Origin: Bacillota bacterium
GTDB lineage: Bacteria > Bacillota > Clostridia > Christensenellales > CAG-138
DNA: 5,344 nt
Direction: 5' to 3'
Assembly (NCBI GenBank): GCA_023416175.1
Contig: JAEZIE010000211.1
Coordinates: 1-5,344, forward strand
This document shows, one piece after another, positions 1-5,344 of the stretch. The position numbers were made by a program, and so were the translations under genes. Numbering within the stretch: the first letter of the stretch is position 1; the number at the start of each line of letters is the position of its first letter. The notes beneath the pieces were generated by a model, which was given only the letters and a program-made list of their open reading frames with translations, was not told where the DNA came from and did not search any database.

Positions 1-483
1 CCTGCCGGGCAGCAGATCGATGCAGGCAGCATCGCGAAGGATGATACCAGCGTGGGCGGCAAGCTTTCGTATGTTGTCAAGGACGGCATGCGCGCCGTAA
101 CGTTTGCCAGCGACGAGATTTCCGGCGTGGGCTTTTATCTGAATAAAAACGACTATGTGGATATCATGGCCACCACCATAGCAATAAAAGAGGATGAAGA
201 AACCGGCGCCATCACAGAAATTCCCGCCGTGGAGATGCTTCTTGAGAACGTGCTGATATTGGAGGTAGCCGCCCGGCCCCAGACCGAGACCCAGACCGAG
301 GCGAACTACGACTATACCTATTCCTCCATTACCGTGGAGCTAACGCCGAAAGACGCCATGAAGCTCTATTTTGCCACCGAGAATCAGAAGATTTTCCTCC
401 TGCTGCGCGGAGCGGAAGATCAGAATAAGGTGTCCCCGCCGGTGTATGTGCATCCGGTGTATGAATACAAGGATGTCGCATAG
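1..483 (+). CDS. cpaB: CpaB/RcpC-family Tad pilus assembly protein, C-terminal part (5' end outside window)
   Basis: The frame is open from base 1 to the TAG at 481-483, giving 160 codons, so the true start lies upstream; the GTG at 52 is only an internal codon. The first ~15 residues (PAGQQIDAGSI) look like the end of an SAF-type domain. Residues 29-59 (GMRAVTFASDEISGVGFYL...DYVDIMAT) match the start of the RcpC/CpaB domain. Residues 77-90 (AVEMLLENVLILEV) and 109-136 (SITVELTPKDAMKLYFATE...IFLLLR) match its later strands, including the familiar 'LTP..A.KL..A' and 'LLLR' elements. In the family this is an envelope-side factor of Tad pilus assembly; in diderms it works with the secretin RcpA/CpaC. 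Here it is followed after 11 bases by cpaE. Oddities are a PGD-like turn replaced by KND at residues 49-51, and an acidic QTETQTE insert at 94-100. The family call is firm. The signal anchor cannot be checked because the N-terminus is missing. Confidence 0.85.
   Translation, partial: PAGQQIDAGSIAKDDTSVGGKLSYVVKDGMRAVTFASDEISGVGFYLNKNDYVDIMATTIAIKEDEETGAITEIPAVEMLLENVLILEVAARPQTETQTEANYDYTYSSITVELTPKDAMKLYFATENQKIFLLLRGAEDQNKVSPPVYVHPVYEYKDVA
278..301 (+). repeat. Two-copy 12-bp tandem repeat inside cpaB
   Basis: Bases 278-289 and 290-301 are adjacent copies of a 12-bp unit that differ only at the last base (cccagaccgag then a or g). In frame they encode QTET-QTEA (residues 94-101), followed by a Tyr-rich stretch (YDYTY). 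This sits between two predicted strands of the RcpC domain, so it is probably a surface loop that grew by in-frame duplication. It is too short to be more than a minor slippage product. Confidence 0.8.
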
Positions 484-488
484 GAGAG
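482..488 (+). promoter_or_regulatory. Shine-Dalgarno site for cpaE, overlapping the cpaB stop
   Basis: AGGAGAG at 482-488 begins within the TAG stop of cpaB and ends 6 bases before the ATG at 495. It fixes the cpaE start and suggests translational coupling, because ribosomes finishing cpaB uncover or reuse the site. Confidence 0.75.
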
Positions 489-494
489 TTTGAT

Positions 495-1613
495 ATGGAG
501 CAGCTACGGGTATATGTCATCAGCAGCGATAAGGATGCGCGCTACCGCATCAAGGGGATATTAAACGCGGAGGATATCGTCATCATCGGCTATGGCGATC
601 TGGTTCCTTCCTGCGTGCAGAAGGCGCAAGGCCTGCAGCCCGACGTCGCCCTCATCTTATACGAGAACGCCGCGGCGCTCGACATTGCGCAGCGCATTTA
701 CCAGAGCGTGCCTCGCTGCGCGCTCCTGCTTTTAACCCAGGAACTCTCCATGCCCTTAACGCGCGAGGCGCTTAAATCCGGCATCCGGCTGGTCGTCTCC
801 TATGAGGACGGGGACGATGTGATTGTTGACGCCGTGCGCCGGGCGGGCGCGCTCGAACAGGTGCGCGCAGGCTTAGCAGGTGCTACACCCGTGCAAAAGA
901 CACAGGTCATCAGCGTGTATTCCGGCAAGGGCGGCACAGGCAAAACCACGCTTGCCGTGAACCTGGCTGCAGCCCTTGCAAAAAACGGGCGTAAGACCGC
1001 CATCATCGATCTGTCCCTGGAATATGCAAACGTGGCGTTGTACCTGGATATGCAGCCCAAGGATACCATTGCGGAGCTTGCACAGGAGCGCGGAGGGCTT
1101 ACCATGGACGTGCTGCGCGGCTTTACCGTGCAGCATTACAGCGGGTTAAGCGTACTTGCAGGCCCCAATACGCCCGAAAGCGGGGAATATGTGGAGTCGC
1201 GGCATGTGGAAAGCGTGCTCTCCGTCATGCGCCCATTCTTTGATTGCATATTCATCGACCTTCCCAGCAATTTTGCTGATACCACCATCACCGCCATGGA
1301 AAACTCAAACAAGGTGCTCTTAGTTCTGCAGCCGGACATCGGCTCCATCAAAGCGGCGCATACCGCGCAGACGGTGCTGTCCTCCTTGCAGCTTCAGGAA
1401 AAGATCCAATACGTCTACAACAAGGACTTTAAAGCCTTTCTTTCCATAAAAGATGTGCAGAAGGTGCTCGGCACGCTCCCCGCCTACACGCTCCCGCGCG
1501 ACGACAAAACGGCGGACAGGTGCCAGTGCATCGGCCGTCCGGTGGTATTGGAGGAACCGAGAACGGCGTTGGGCAGGAAGCTCATCCACCTGGCCACGGA
1601 GGTGATCCGGTGA
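495..1613 (+). CDS. cpaE: CpaE/TadZ-family Tad pilus localisation ATPase (pseudo-receiver + ParA/MinD domain)
   Basis: This 372-residue protein has the standard CpaE/TadZ architecture. Residues 1-125 form a receiver-like fold (PDVALIL at 49-55), but Leu55 stands where the phosphorylated Asp would be, so it is probably not a phosphorelay target. Residues 136-372 are a ParA/MinD-type ATPase. It has a deviant Walker A KGGTGKT at 145-151 with signature Lys145 and Lys150, an A' box IIDLSLEYANVALYL at 170-184, a Walker B-like FIDLPSNF at 253-260, and a C-terminal 'LP.DDKTAD...GRPV' segment at 333-350. In the A' box Ser174 replaces the usual second Asp (MinD and Soj Asp40), a residue known to be required for ATP hydrolysis in those proteins. 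A CxC pair lies at 343-345. Known role: polar or site-specific placement of the Tad machine at the cytoplasmic face of the inner membrane. The ATG at 495 has a good SD, and the gene ends inside the start codon of cpaF. The family call is firm; the loss of catalysis is inferred. Confidence 0.93.
   Translation: MEQLRVYVISSDKDARYRIKGILNAEDIVIIGYGDLVPSCVQKAQGLQPDVALILYENAAALDIAQRIYQSVPRCALLLLTQELSMPLTREALKSGIRLVVSYEDGDDVIVDAVRRAGALEQVRAGLAGATPVQKTQVISVYSGKGGTGKTTLAVNLAAALAKNGRKTAIIDLSLEYANVALYLDMQPKDTIAELAQERGGLTMDVLRGFTVQHYSGLSVLAGPNTPESGEYVESRHVESVLSVMRPFFDCIFIDLPSNFADTTITAMENSNKVLLVLQPDIGSIKAAHTAQTVLSSLQLQEKIQYVYNKDFKAFLSIKDVQKVLGTLPAYTLPRDDKTADRCQCIGRPVVLEEPRTALGRKLIHLATEVIR
1598..1608 (+). 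promoter_or_regulatory. Extended Shine-Dalgarno site deciding the GTG start of cpaF
   Basis: GGAGGTGATCC at 1598-1608 is the exact complement of the conserved GGATCACCTCC tail of bacterial 16S rRNA, 11 bases without mismatch. The GGAGG core ends 7 bases before GTG at 1610. It lies in the last cpaE codons (Thr-Glu-Val-Ile-Arg-stop). This site is why the GTG at 1610 is chosen over the in-frame ATG at 1520, which lies deep inside cpaE. Confidence 0.85.
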
Positions 1614-2944
1614 GCCTACAGAGTCGACTCAACAAACCTGCGGAGGATGCCCCGCACGAAGAACGCGCAGCGATGCCCGCTCCTGCCGAGGAAACCAAGC
1701 AGGAGCAGTACTTGCTCATCATCGATCGCGTGCGCGCCGCTGTCATCGAGCGCCTGCGCGGCGGAAACGTCGAGCCGGACGCAGGACAGGTGCAAAGCGT
1801 CATTGACGATGTACTTGCCGAATATTCGGACACCATCACCCGCGTGGAGCGCACCCGGCTTTCCACGGTATTGTTCAACGAGGTCATGGGCCTGGGGCCG
1901 CTTGAAGTGCTCCTCAACGACCCGGGCGTTACGGAGGTCATGGTAAATGGCCCCAAGCAGGTGTTCATAGAGCAGAGCGGCAAAATCAAACTTTCCGACG
2001 TCCGTTTCCGGGATGAGGAAGCCGTGATGCAGGTGGTCGAAAAGATCGTTTCCGCCATCGGCCGCCACGTGGATGAAGCAAGCCCCATGGTGGACGCACG
2101 TTTAAAGGACGGTTCCCGTGTCAATATCATCATTCCGCCGCTTTCGCTGGTAGGGCCGGTCGTCACCATCCGCAAGTTTTCCAAGACGCCGTTTACCGTG
2201 CACGATCTCATCAATTTTGGCTCGCTCACCCCGCGTATGTCCAGCTTCCTGGAAGCCTGCGTCAAGGGCAACCTCAATATGATGGTGGCAGGCGGCACGG
2301 GCAGCGGAAAAACGACGCTTCTAAACGTACTTTCTGCGTTCATCCCGTCGGATCAGCGCATCGTCACCATTGAGGACGCGGCCGAACTGCAATTAAAGCA
2401 GCAGCATGTCATCACGCTGGAAAGCCGTCCGGCCAACCTGGAGGGCCGGGGGGAGATTACCAATCGGGATCTTGTCAAAAACGCGCTGCGCATGCGTCCG
2501 GATCGCATCATCGTCGGCGAGGTCCGCTCGGGCGAGGCGCTCGATATGCTTCAGGCTATGAACACCGGGCATGACGGCTCGCTCACCACTGGCCACGCCA
2601 ACTCCCCGCGGGACATGATTTCCCGTATCGAGACCATGGTAATGATGGCGGGGGTGGATATGCCGCTTTTTGCCATCCGCAGCCAGATTGCTTCCGCACT
2701 TGACGTCATCGTGCAGCAAAGCCGCCTGCGGGATGGCTCCCGCCGTATCGTCAGCATTACCGAAATCACAGGCATGGAAGGCGATATCGTCAGCATGCAG
2801 GACATATTCGTGTTTGAAACCGACGGCTCGACGGATGGACAGGGCCGCTTCAACGGGCGCTTTAAGAGCACAGGGGTATACCCCAAGTGCGTTTCAAAAA
2901 TTCGCAGCAACGGCATTCCGGTGTTTGACGAATGGTTCCAATAA
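1610..2944 (+). CDS. cpaF: CpaF/TadA-family type II/IV secretion ATPase of the Tad pilus
   Basis: This is a hexameric ATPase that powers Flp pilus assembly (and often retraction) from the cytoplasmic side, acting on the TadB/TadC platform. The GTG start at 1610 overlaps the cpaE stop as GTGA and gives 444 residues, normal for the family. Residues 1-30 are a polar Ala/Pro/Glu-rich tail. Residues 33-105 form the helical N-terminal domain (RTRLSTVLFNEVMGLGPLE). Residues 106-200 are the PAS-like domain ending in TIRKFSK (Arg187, Lys188). The motor domain follows, with Walker A GGTGSGKTT at 228-236, an Asp box RIVTIEDAAEL at 250-260, Walker B RIIVGEVRSGEA at 299-310 (Glu304) and a His box TGHDGSLTTGHANSP at 319-333. 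All motifs are intact, so an active enzyme is expected. The 30-base gap to tadB and the immediately following platform genes give the canonical Tad order. An alternative Met at residue 22 exists but has no comparable SD. Confidence 0.96.
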   Translation: MSLQSRLNKPAEDAPHEERAAMPAPAEETKQEQYLLIIDRVRAAVIERLRGGNVEPDAGQVQSVIDDVLAEYSDTITRVERTRLSTVLFNEVMGLGPLEVLLNDPGVTEVMVNGPKQVFIEQSGKIKLSDVRFRDEEAVMQVVEKIVSAIGRHVDEASPMVDARLKDGSRVNIIIPPLSLVGPVVTIRKFSKTPFTVHDLINFGSLTPRMSSFLEACVKGNLNMMVAGGTGSGKTTLLNVLSAFIPSDQRIVTIEDAAELQLKQQHVITLESRPANLEGRGEITNRDLVKNALRMRPDRIIVGEVRSGEALDMLQAMNTGHDGSLTTGHANSPRDMISRIETMVMMAGVDMPLFAIRSQIASALDVIVQQSRLRDGSRRIVSITEITGMEGDIVSMQDIFVFETDGSTDGQGRFNGRFKSTGVYPKCVSKIRSNGIPVFDEWFQ

Positions 2945-2957
2945 CAGAGCAATAACG

Positions 2958-2970
2958 GGAAAGGGGGAGG
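2958..2970 (+). promoter_or_regulatory. Shine-Dalgarno tract for tadB
   Basis: GGAAAGGGGGAGG at 2958-2970 precedes ATG 2975. Its first 11 bases (2958-2968) are repeated exactly before tadC, and both copies end 6 bases before their start codons. The strongest core, GGAGG at 2966-2970, leaves only 4 bases to the ATG, which is slightly tight. Confidence 0.75.
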
Positions 2971-2974
2971 CAAG

Positions 2975-3901
2975 ATGCTGCGCATACTCTTGACGGTAAG
3001 CATAGCAGCGCTGGTGTTTACGTTCTGCGTGATACTCCTGCGCAGGGTATACCGGAATGCGCTTAAAAGCAGCGACCGCCTCTTAAAGCTTTCCGGTGAC
3101 AAAATTATCCCAACCCATGAACGCATGCGGGCAGTGGAAAAGAAGGCGCCCATCCGCATTTCTACCGTTCTGGTGGATCAGCTTGCAAGCGCCGGAGTCC
3201 CCATGCGGGCGGAGGAGTTTTTGCTCATATGGATCATTCTCTCCTTTATTCCGCCCGCTATTTTCGCGCTGATGGAGGCGCATGCGTTTGTTTCCATTAC
3301 ACTTACCGGTATTGGCTTGGGGCTGCCGCCGTTTTATGTGCGGCACAGCCGCCACAAACGCCTGCTTGCCTTTGAAAAGCAATTGCCTGAGGCGATTTCC
3401 ACCGTCAGCAACTGCCTGAAAAGCGGCCTCACCTTTCAGCAGGGCATGCAGACTGTGGCGGAGCAGATGGCGGAGCCGGTCGCAAAGGAGTTCGGCCGTG
3501 TGATGCGGGAGCTTCAGCTGGGCAGCACAACGGAGCGGGCGCTATTTAACCTCTCGCGCCGCGTGCCCAGCCCTGACGTCAAGCTGATGGTAACAGCTAT
3601 TTTGATCTCCCAACAGGTGGGTGGCAATCTTTCCGCGGTGCTCGATAATATCGCCCAGACGGTGACGGACCGTATCCGTGTCAAACAGGAGGTTCGTACC
3701 ATTACCTCCACAGGCCGTATATCCGGAATGGTCATTGGCCTCTTGCCGGTTATCCTCGCCATGCTGCTGATGCTGATGAACCCGAAGTACATGGAGCTGC
3801 TGTTCCAGAGGACGGAGGGGCATATCATGCTCATCGTCGCCGCGGTGATGGAAATAATCGGCTACATGCTCATCCGCAAGATCGTGTCGGTGAAGTATTA
3901 A
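2975..3901 (+). CDS. tadB: TadB-family inner-membrane platform protein (T2SSF domain)
   Basis: This 308-residue polytopic membrane protein belongs to the type II secretion F / GspF-like superfamily and has normal TadB length. Residues 3-22 form an N-terminal membrane segment followed by a basic cytoplasmic stretch (RRVYRNALKSSDR, 23-35). Hydrophobic segments follow at about 82-100 and 104-123. The T2SSF domain runs from about 133 to 265, with its characteristic FEKQLPEAISTVSNCLKSG (133-151), EFGRVMRELQLG (172-183) and SQQVGGNLSAVLDNIA (212-227). Further membrane segments lie at about 250-269 and 282-301. By analogy with the family it pairs with TadC as the platform that couples CpaF ATPase movement to pilin extraction and polymerisation. 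The ATG start is supported by the GGGGGAGG tract just upstream. TadB is assigned rather than TadC because it directly follows cpaF and has the longer N-terminal cytoplasmic part typical of TadB. The next gene begins 29 bases after its stop. Confidence 0.94.
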   Translation: MLRILLTVSIAALVFTFCVILLRRVYRNALKSSDRLLKLSGDKIIPTHERMRAVEKKAPIRISTVLVDQLASAGVPMRAEEFLLIWIILSFIPPAIFALMEAHAFVSITLTGIGLGLPPFYVRHSRHKRLLAFEKQLPEAISTVSNCLKSGLTFQQGMQTVAEQMAEPVAKEFGRVMRELQLGSTTERALFNLSRRVPSPDVKLMVTAILISQQVGGNLSAVLDNIAQTVTDRIRVKQEVRTITSTGRISGMVIGLLPVILAMLLMLMNPKYMELLFQRTEGHIMLIVAAVMEIIGYMLIRKIVSVKY

Positions 3902-3913
3902 CGTCAAGAAGCA

Positions 3914-3924
3914 GGAAAGGGGGA
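3914..3924 (+). promoter_or_regulatory. Shine-Dalgarno tract for tadC
   Basis: GGAAAGGGGGA at 3914-3924 ends 6 bases before ATG 3931. It matches 2958-2968 before tadB base for base, in the same position relative to the start. It has no exact GGAGG core, so pairing with the 16S tail would be weaker than at tadB unless the GGGGGA part serves. Confidence 0.7.
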
Positions 3925-3930
3925 AACGGC

Positions 3931-4845
3931 ATGCAGTTTCTGGTCATCACCAGCGCGATATCCGCGTTTGTGCTGGTACTGCTGATCTTTAGCCGCCCCC
4001 GCAGGCTCTTGGGCGCAAAAGAACGGCGCGTTAAGCGCATTGTGGAAACGGATAAAGCGCTGCTGGATGAATTGAACACCGATTTTCATGAGCGGTTTAT
4101 TGTGCCCTTGTTGAAACAGGTCAGCCGCGCGTTTAGCCGCCTGGTAAAACCCAAAAAAGAAGGTGCCGTCAACAGCAAAATGGATCGGCAGCTGCGCATG
4201 GCGGGCATGTATATCGGAGTCTCCGGGTTTATGATCGTACGCGTGCTGGTCTCGTTGGGGCTGTTTTTGCCCACGGCGTTGCTGCTGCGGTTTTCCGAAC
4301 TCGAACTATATCTGAAACTATTGTTGATGCTTGCAGCCCTGATGCTGGGGCTTTTAGTACCGGTATACTATATGCGTTTTCAGATCCGCAACCGGCAAAG
4401 CTCCATTAAAAACCAGCTTCCGGATATGATCGATATCCTCACCGTCAGCATTGATGCCGGGCTGAGCTTTGACCTCGCGCTAAGACGGGCATTGGATAAG
4501 TTCACGGGCGCACTCAAGGAGGAAATGACCATCACCGCCATGGAGATTCAGATGGGCAAGCCCCGGCGCATCGCACTCACTGAGCTTGGCGAACGCAACG
4601 ATGTTGCGGAATTGAAATCTTTGGCTTCCGCCGTGGTGCAGTCCGAGCAGATGGGCACACCGATTAAGCAGGTGTTGAAGACGCAGGCGGCGCAGCTAAG
4701 GCTTACGCGCAAGCAGTACGCACAGGAAAAGGGCATGAAGGCTTCTGTCAAAATGCTCCTCCCTATGGTGGCGTTCATATTCCCTGTGATATTCATCATA
4801 TTGCTGGGTCCCACCATCATCCGCGTAATGGATACCTTCAAATAA
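3931..4845 (+). CDS. tadC: TadC-family inner-membrane platform protein (T2SSF domain)
   Basis: This 304-residue membrane protein is the second member of the TadB/TadC pair. A membrane segment at 2-20 is followed by a strongly basic stretch (SRPRRLLGAKERRVKR, 21-36), which by the positive-inside rule is cytoplasmic. Further hydrophobic segments lie at about 96-117 and 125-147. The T2SSF domain runs from about 160 to 290, with NQLPDMIDILTVSIDAGLSFD (161-181), AMEIQMGKPRRIAL (203-216), SAVVQSEQMGTPIKQVL (233-249) and a terminal membrane segment at 272-293 ending in LLGPTII. The central MEIQMGKPRRIAL...LKSLASAVVQSEQMGTP pattern is typical of TadC. It is expected to form the assembly platform with TadB. 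The ATG at 3931 has a purine-rich SD. A 61-base gap, the largest here, separates it from the DUF192 gene, with no clear terminator in it. Confidence 0.94.
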   Translation: MQFLVITSAISAFVLVLLIFSRPRRLLGAKERRVKRIVETDKALLDELNTDFHERFIVPLLKQVSRAFSRLVKPKKEGAVNSKMDRQLRMAGMYIGVSGFMIVRVLVSLGLFLPTALLLRFSELELYLKLLLMLAALMLGLLVPVYYMRFQIRNRQSSIKNQLPDMIDILTVSIDAGLSFDLALRRALDKFTGALKEEMTITAMEIQMGKPRRIALTELGERNDVAELKSLASAVVQSEQMGTPIKQVLKTQAAQLRLTRKQYAQEKGMKASVKMLLPMVAFIFPVIFIILLGPTIIRVMDTFK

Positions 4846-4906
4846 GGTGGCGCAATAGCGGCCATAACGTACTGAAAAAGAAAGATTGGAAAGGACAGGC
4901 TCAGTT
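4846..4906. other. Spacer between tadC and the DUF192 gene
   Basis: This 61-base gap is the largest in the window. It contains a weak TGGC/GCCA inverted pair (about 4847-4863) with only four base pairs and no following U-tract, so it does not qualify as a terminator. Near its end, GGAAAGGA at 4888-4895 resembles the initiation tracts of tadB and tadC and probably serves as the SD of the next gene, though 11 bases separate it from ATG 4907. No convincing promoter boxes are seen. Confidence 0.5.
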
Positions 4907-5272
4907 ATGAAATATGCAATTTTGTATTCGGACGGAAAGGCACTTGCGCGCATTCGCGTGGCGGATCGGTTTTTCCACCGCTTAAAAGGGCTCATGGGCG
5001 AGCGCGATATCAAGGAAGGGCTGCTGCTGCATCCGTGCGCGCAGGTCCACACCTATTTCATGCGCGAGCCCATCGATGTGGTTTATCTGGATAAGCTCGG
5101 GCGCGTGCTGTCCGTGGAAGAAGCGATGGAACCGGGGCGGATGGGCTTTTATATCCACGGCTGTCATAGCGTGCTGGAGCTGCCCGCCCACCGCTGGAAG
5201 CAGCTTGGATGCTCGCAACAGGTGCGGATTGTGGAAGTGGGGAGGATGGATGATGGCCAGGCAACCGGATGA
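4907..5272 (+). CDS. DUF192-family small protein in the Tad operon
   Basis: This 121-residue protein covers essentially one DUF192 domain. Recognisable elements are RLKGLMGERD (25-34), the GLLLHPC...HTYFMREPIDVVYLD block (38-62, with Cys44, His48, Phe51, Met52, Arg53, Pro55, Asp57 and Asp62), GRVLSVEEAMEPGRMG (65-80) and VLELPA (89-94). The biochemical role of DUF192 is not established. Such genes are, to my knowledge, often found next to tad genes, so a link to the pilus is plausible but inferred. Many DUF192 proteins carry an N-terminal export signal; this one starts directly with the domain, so it is probably cytoplasmic. ATG 4907 is preferred over an upstream in-frame TTG at 4886, because the GGAAAGGA tract lies between the two and no good SD precedes the TTG. 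Cys86 and Cys101 are additional cysteines. Its 3' end overlaps the next gene by 20 bases. Confidence 0.85.
   Translation: MKYAILYSDGKALARIRVADRFFHRLKGLMGERDIKEGLLLHPCAQVHTYFMREPIDVVYLDKLGRVLSVEEAMEPGRMGFYIHGCHSVLELPAHRWKQLGCSQQVRIVEVGRMDDGQATG
5239..5245 (+). promoter_or_regulatory. Shine-Dalgarno site for the gene starting at 5253
   Basis: GGGGAGG at 5239-5245, inside the DUF192 coding region, lies 7 bases before ATG 5253 and 4 bases before the adjacent in-frame ATG 5250. The spacing favours 5253. Confidence 0.65.
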
Positions 5273-5344
5273 ACATGCCTCGCCCCGCGTGGAGTATAGC
5301 GGTTACCGAAGGTCGGAGCTAGTCGCCATTGCCACGGAGCAGGC
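5253..5344 (+). CDS. Unrecognised gene, N-terminal fragment (3' end outside window)
   Basis: An open frame starts at ATG 5253 (or ATG 5250), behind a strong SD, and runs off the window with about 30 codons visible. The sequence begins MARQPDEHASPRVEYSGYRR and is polar and rich in Arg, Glu and Ser. It shows no signal peptide or membrane segment in the visible part, so it does not look like the start of a Flp pilin or a TadE-type pseudopilin. It overlaps the DUF192 gene by 20 bases, so the two are probably translationally coupled. Too little is visible to name a family. Confidence 0.6.
   Translation, partial: MARQPDEHASPRVEYSGYRRSELVAIATEQ

Noticed and set aside
1520..1609. ATG at 1520 as the start of cpaF
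   Set aside because: It would overlap cpaE by 94 bases and add 30 residues not resembling the CpaF N-terminus. The GTG at 1610 has an 11-base SD and the stop-start overlap typical of coupled genes.
1582..2343. Long minus-strand open frame (253 codons) opposite cpaF
   Set aside because: It lies wholly opposite the well-supported cpaE end and cpaF. Its translation is Ser/Arg/Thr-rich and low in complexity, as expected from the reverse complement of GC-rich codons, and no family motif is seen.
2551..3159. Minus-strand open frame (202 codons) across the cpaF-tadB junction
   Set aside because: It is antisense to two confident genes and shows no recognisable domain, so it is a shadow frame.
4846..4870. 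Possible terminator hairpin after tadC
   Set aside because: Only about four base pairs (TGGC/GCCA) with a loose loop and no U-run follow the stop, so it is not a credible terminator.
4886..4906. TTG at 4886 as the start of the DUF192 gene
   Set aside because: It has no good SD upstream, and the seven added residues include the GGAAAGGA tract that better serves ATG 4907.
1..5344. CRISPR array, tRNA or rRNA gene, insertion sequence, or defence system
   Set aside because: No spaced direct repeats, RNA-gene signatures, transposase motifs or terminal inverted repeats were seen. The window is almost fully occupied by Tad-locus coding sequence.

Overview
The window is one continuous run of plus-strand genes encoding the inner-membrane and cytoplasmic core of a Tad (tight adherence, type IVc / Flp-type) pilus machine. 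The best guess at the host is a Clostridia-type member of the Bacillota. The reasons are the Gram-positive-style protein sequences, strong purine-rich Shine-Dalgarno sites before almost every gene, a base composition that looks mid-fifties %GC by eye, and the absence of secretin and outer-membrane genes where diderm Tad loci carry them. Genus cannot be assigned from this sequence.

Layout: the 3' end of a cpaB/rcpC-like gene (1-483, cut by the window edge); cpaE/tadZ, an atypical ParA/MinD ATPase with a degenerate receiver domain (495-1613); cpaF/tadA, the secretion ATPase (1610-2944, GTG start overlapping the previous stop); tadB (2975-3901) and tadC (3931-4845), the paired polytopic platform proteins; a small DUF192 protein (4907-5272); and the first ~30 codons of an unrecognised gene (5253 onward, cut by the window edge). 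Spacers are 11 to 61 bases or overlaps. No terminator or convincing internal promoter is visible, so one polycistronic transcript is likely. No stretch without a gene exceeds 61 bases.

How the parts should work together, from knowledge of the family: CpaE/TadZ places the machine in the cell, CpaF/TadA hexamers hydrolyse ATP on the cytoplasmic face, and TadB and TadC form the membrane platform that CpaF acts on to extrude Flp pilin. CpaB/RcpC is an envelope-side assembly factor. The Flp pilin, prepilin peptidase, TadE/F/G-type minor pilins and TadD are not in the window and would be expected in the flanks.

This is a recognisable system rather than a new one. The points most worth a second look are: a Ser in CpaE where ParA/MinD proteins normally carry the second Asp of the A' box, which is needed for hydrolysis; the direct cpaB-cpaE junction without a secretin gene; an 11-base full complement of the 16S rRNA tail at the cpaF start; identical 11-base translation-initiation tracts at identical spacing before tadB and tadC; and a DUF192 protein without a signal peptide embedded in the operon, overlapping an unrecognised next gene.
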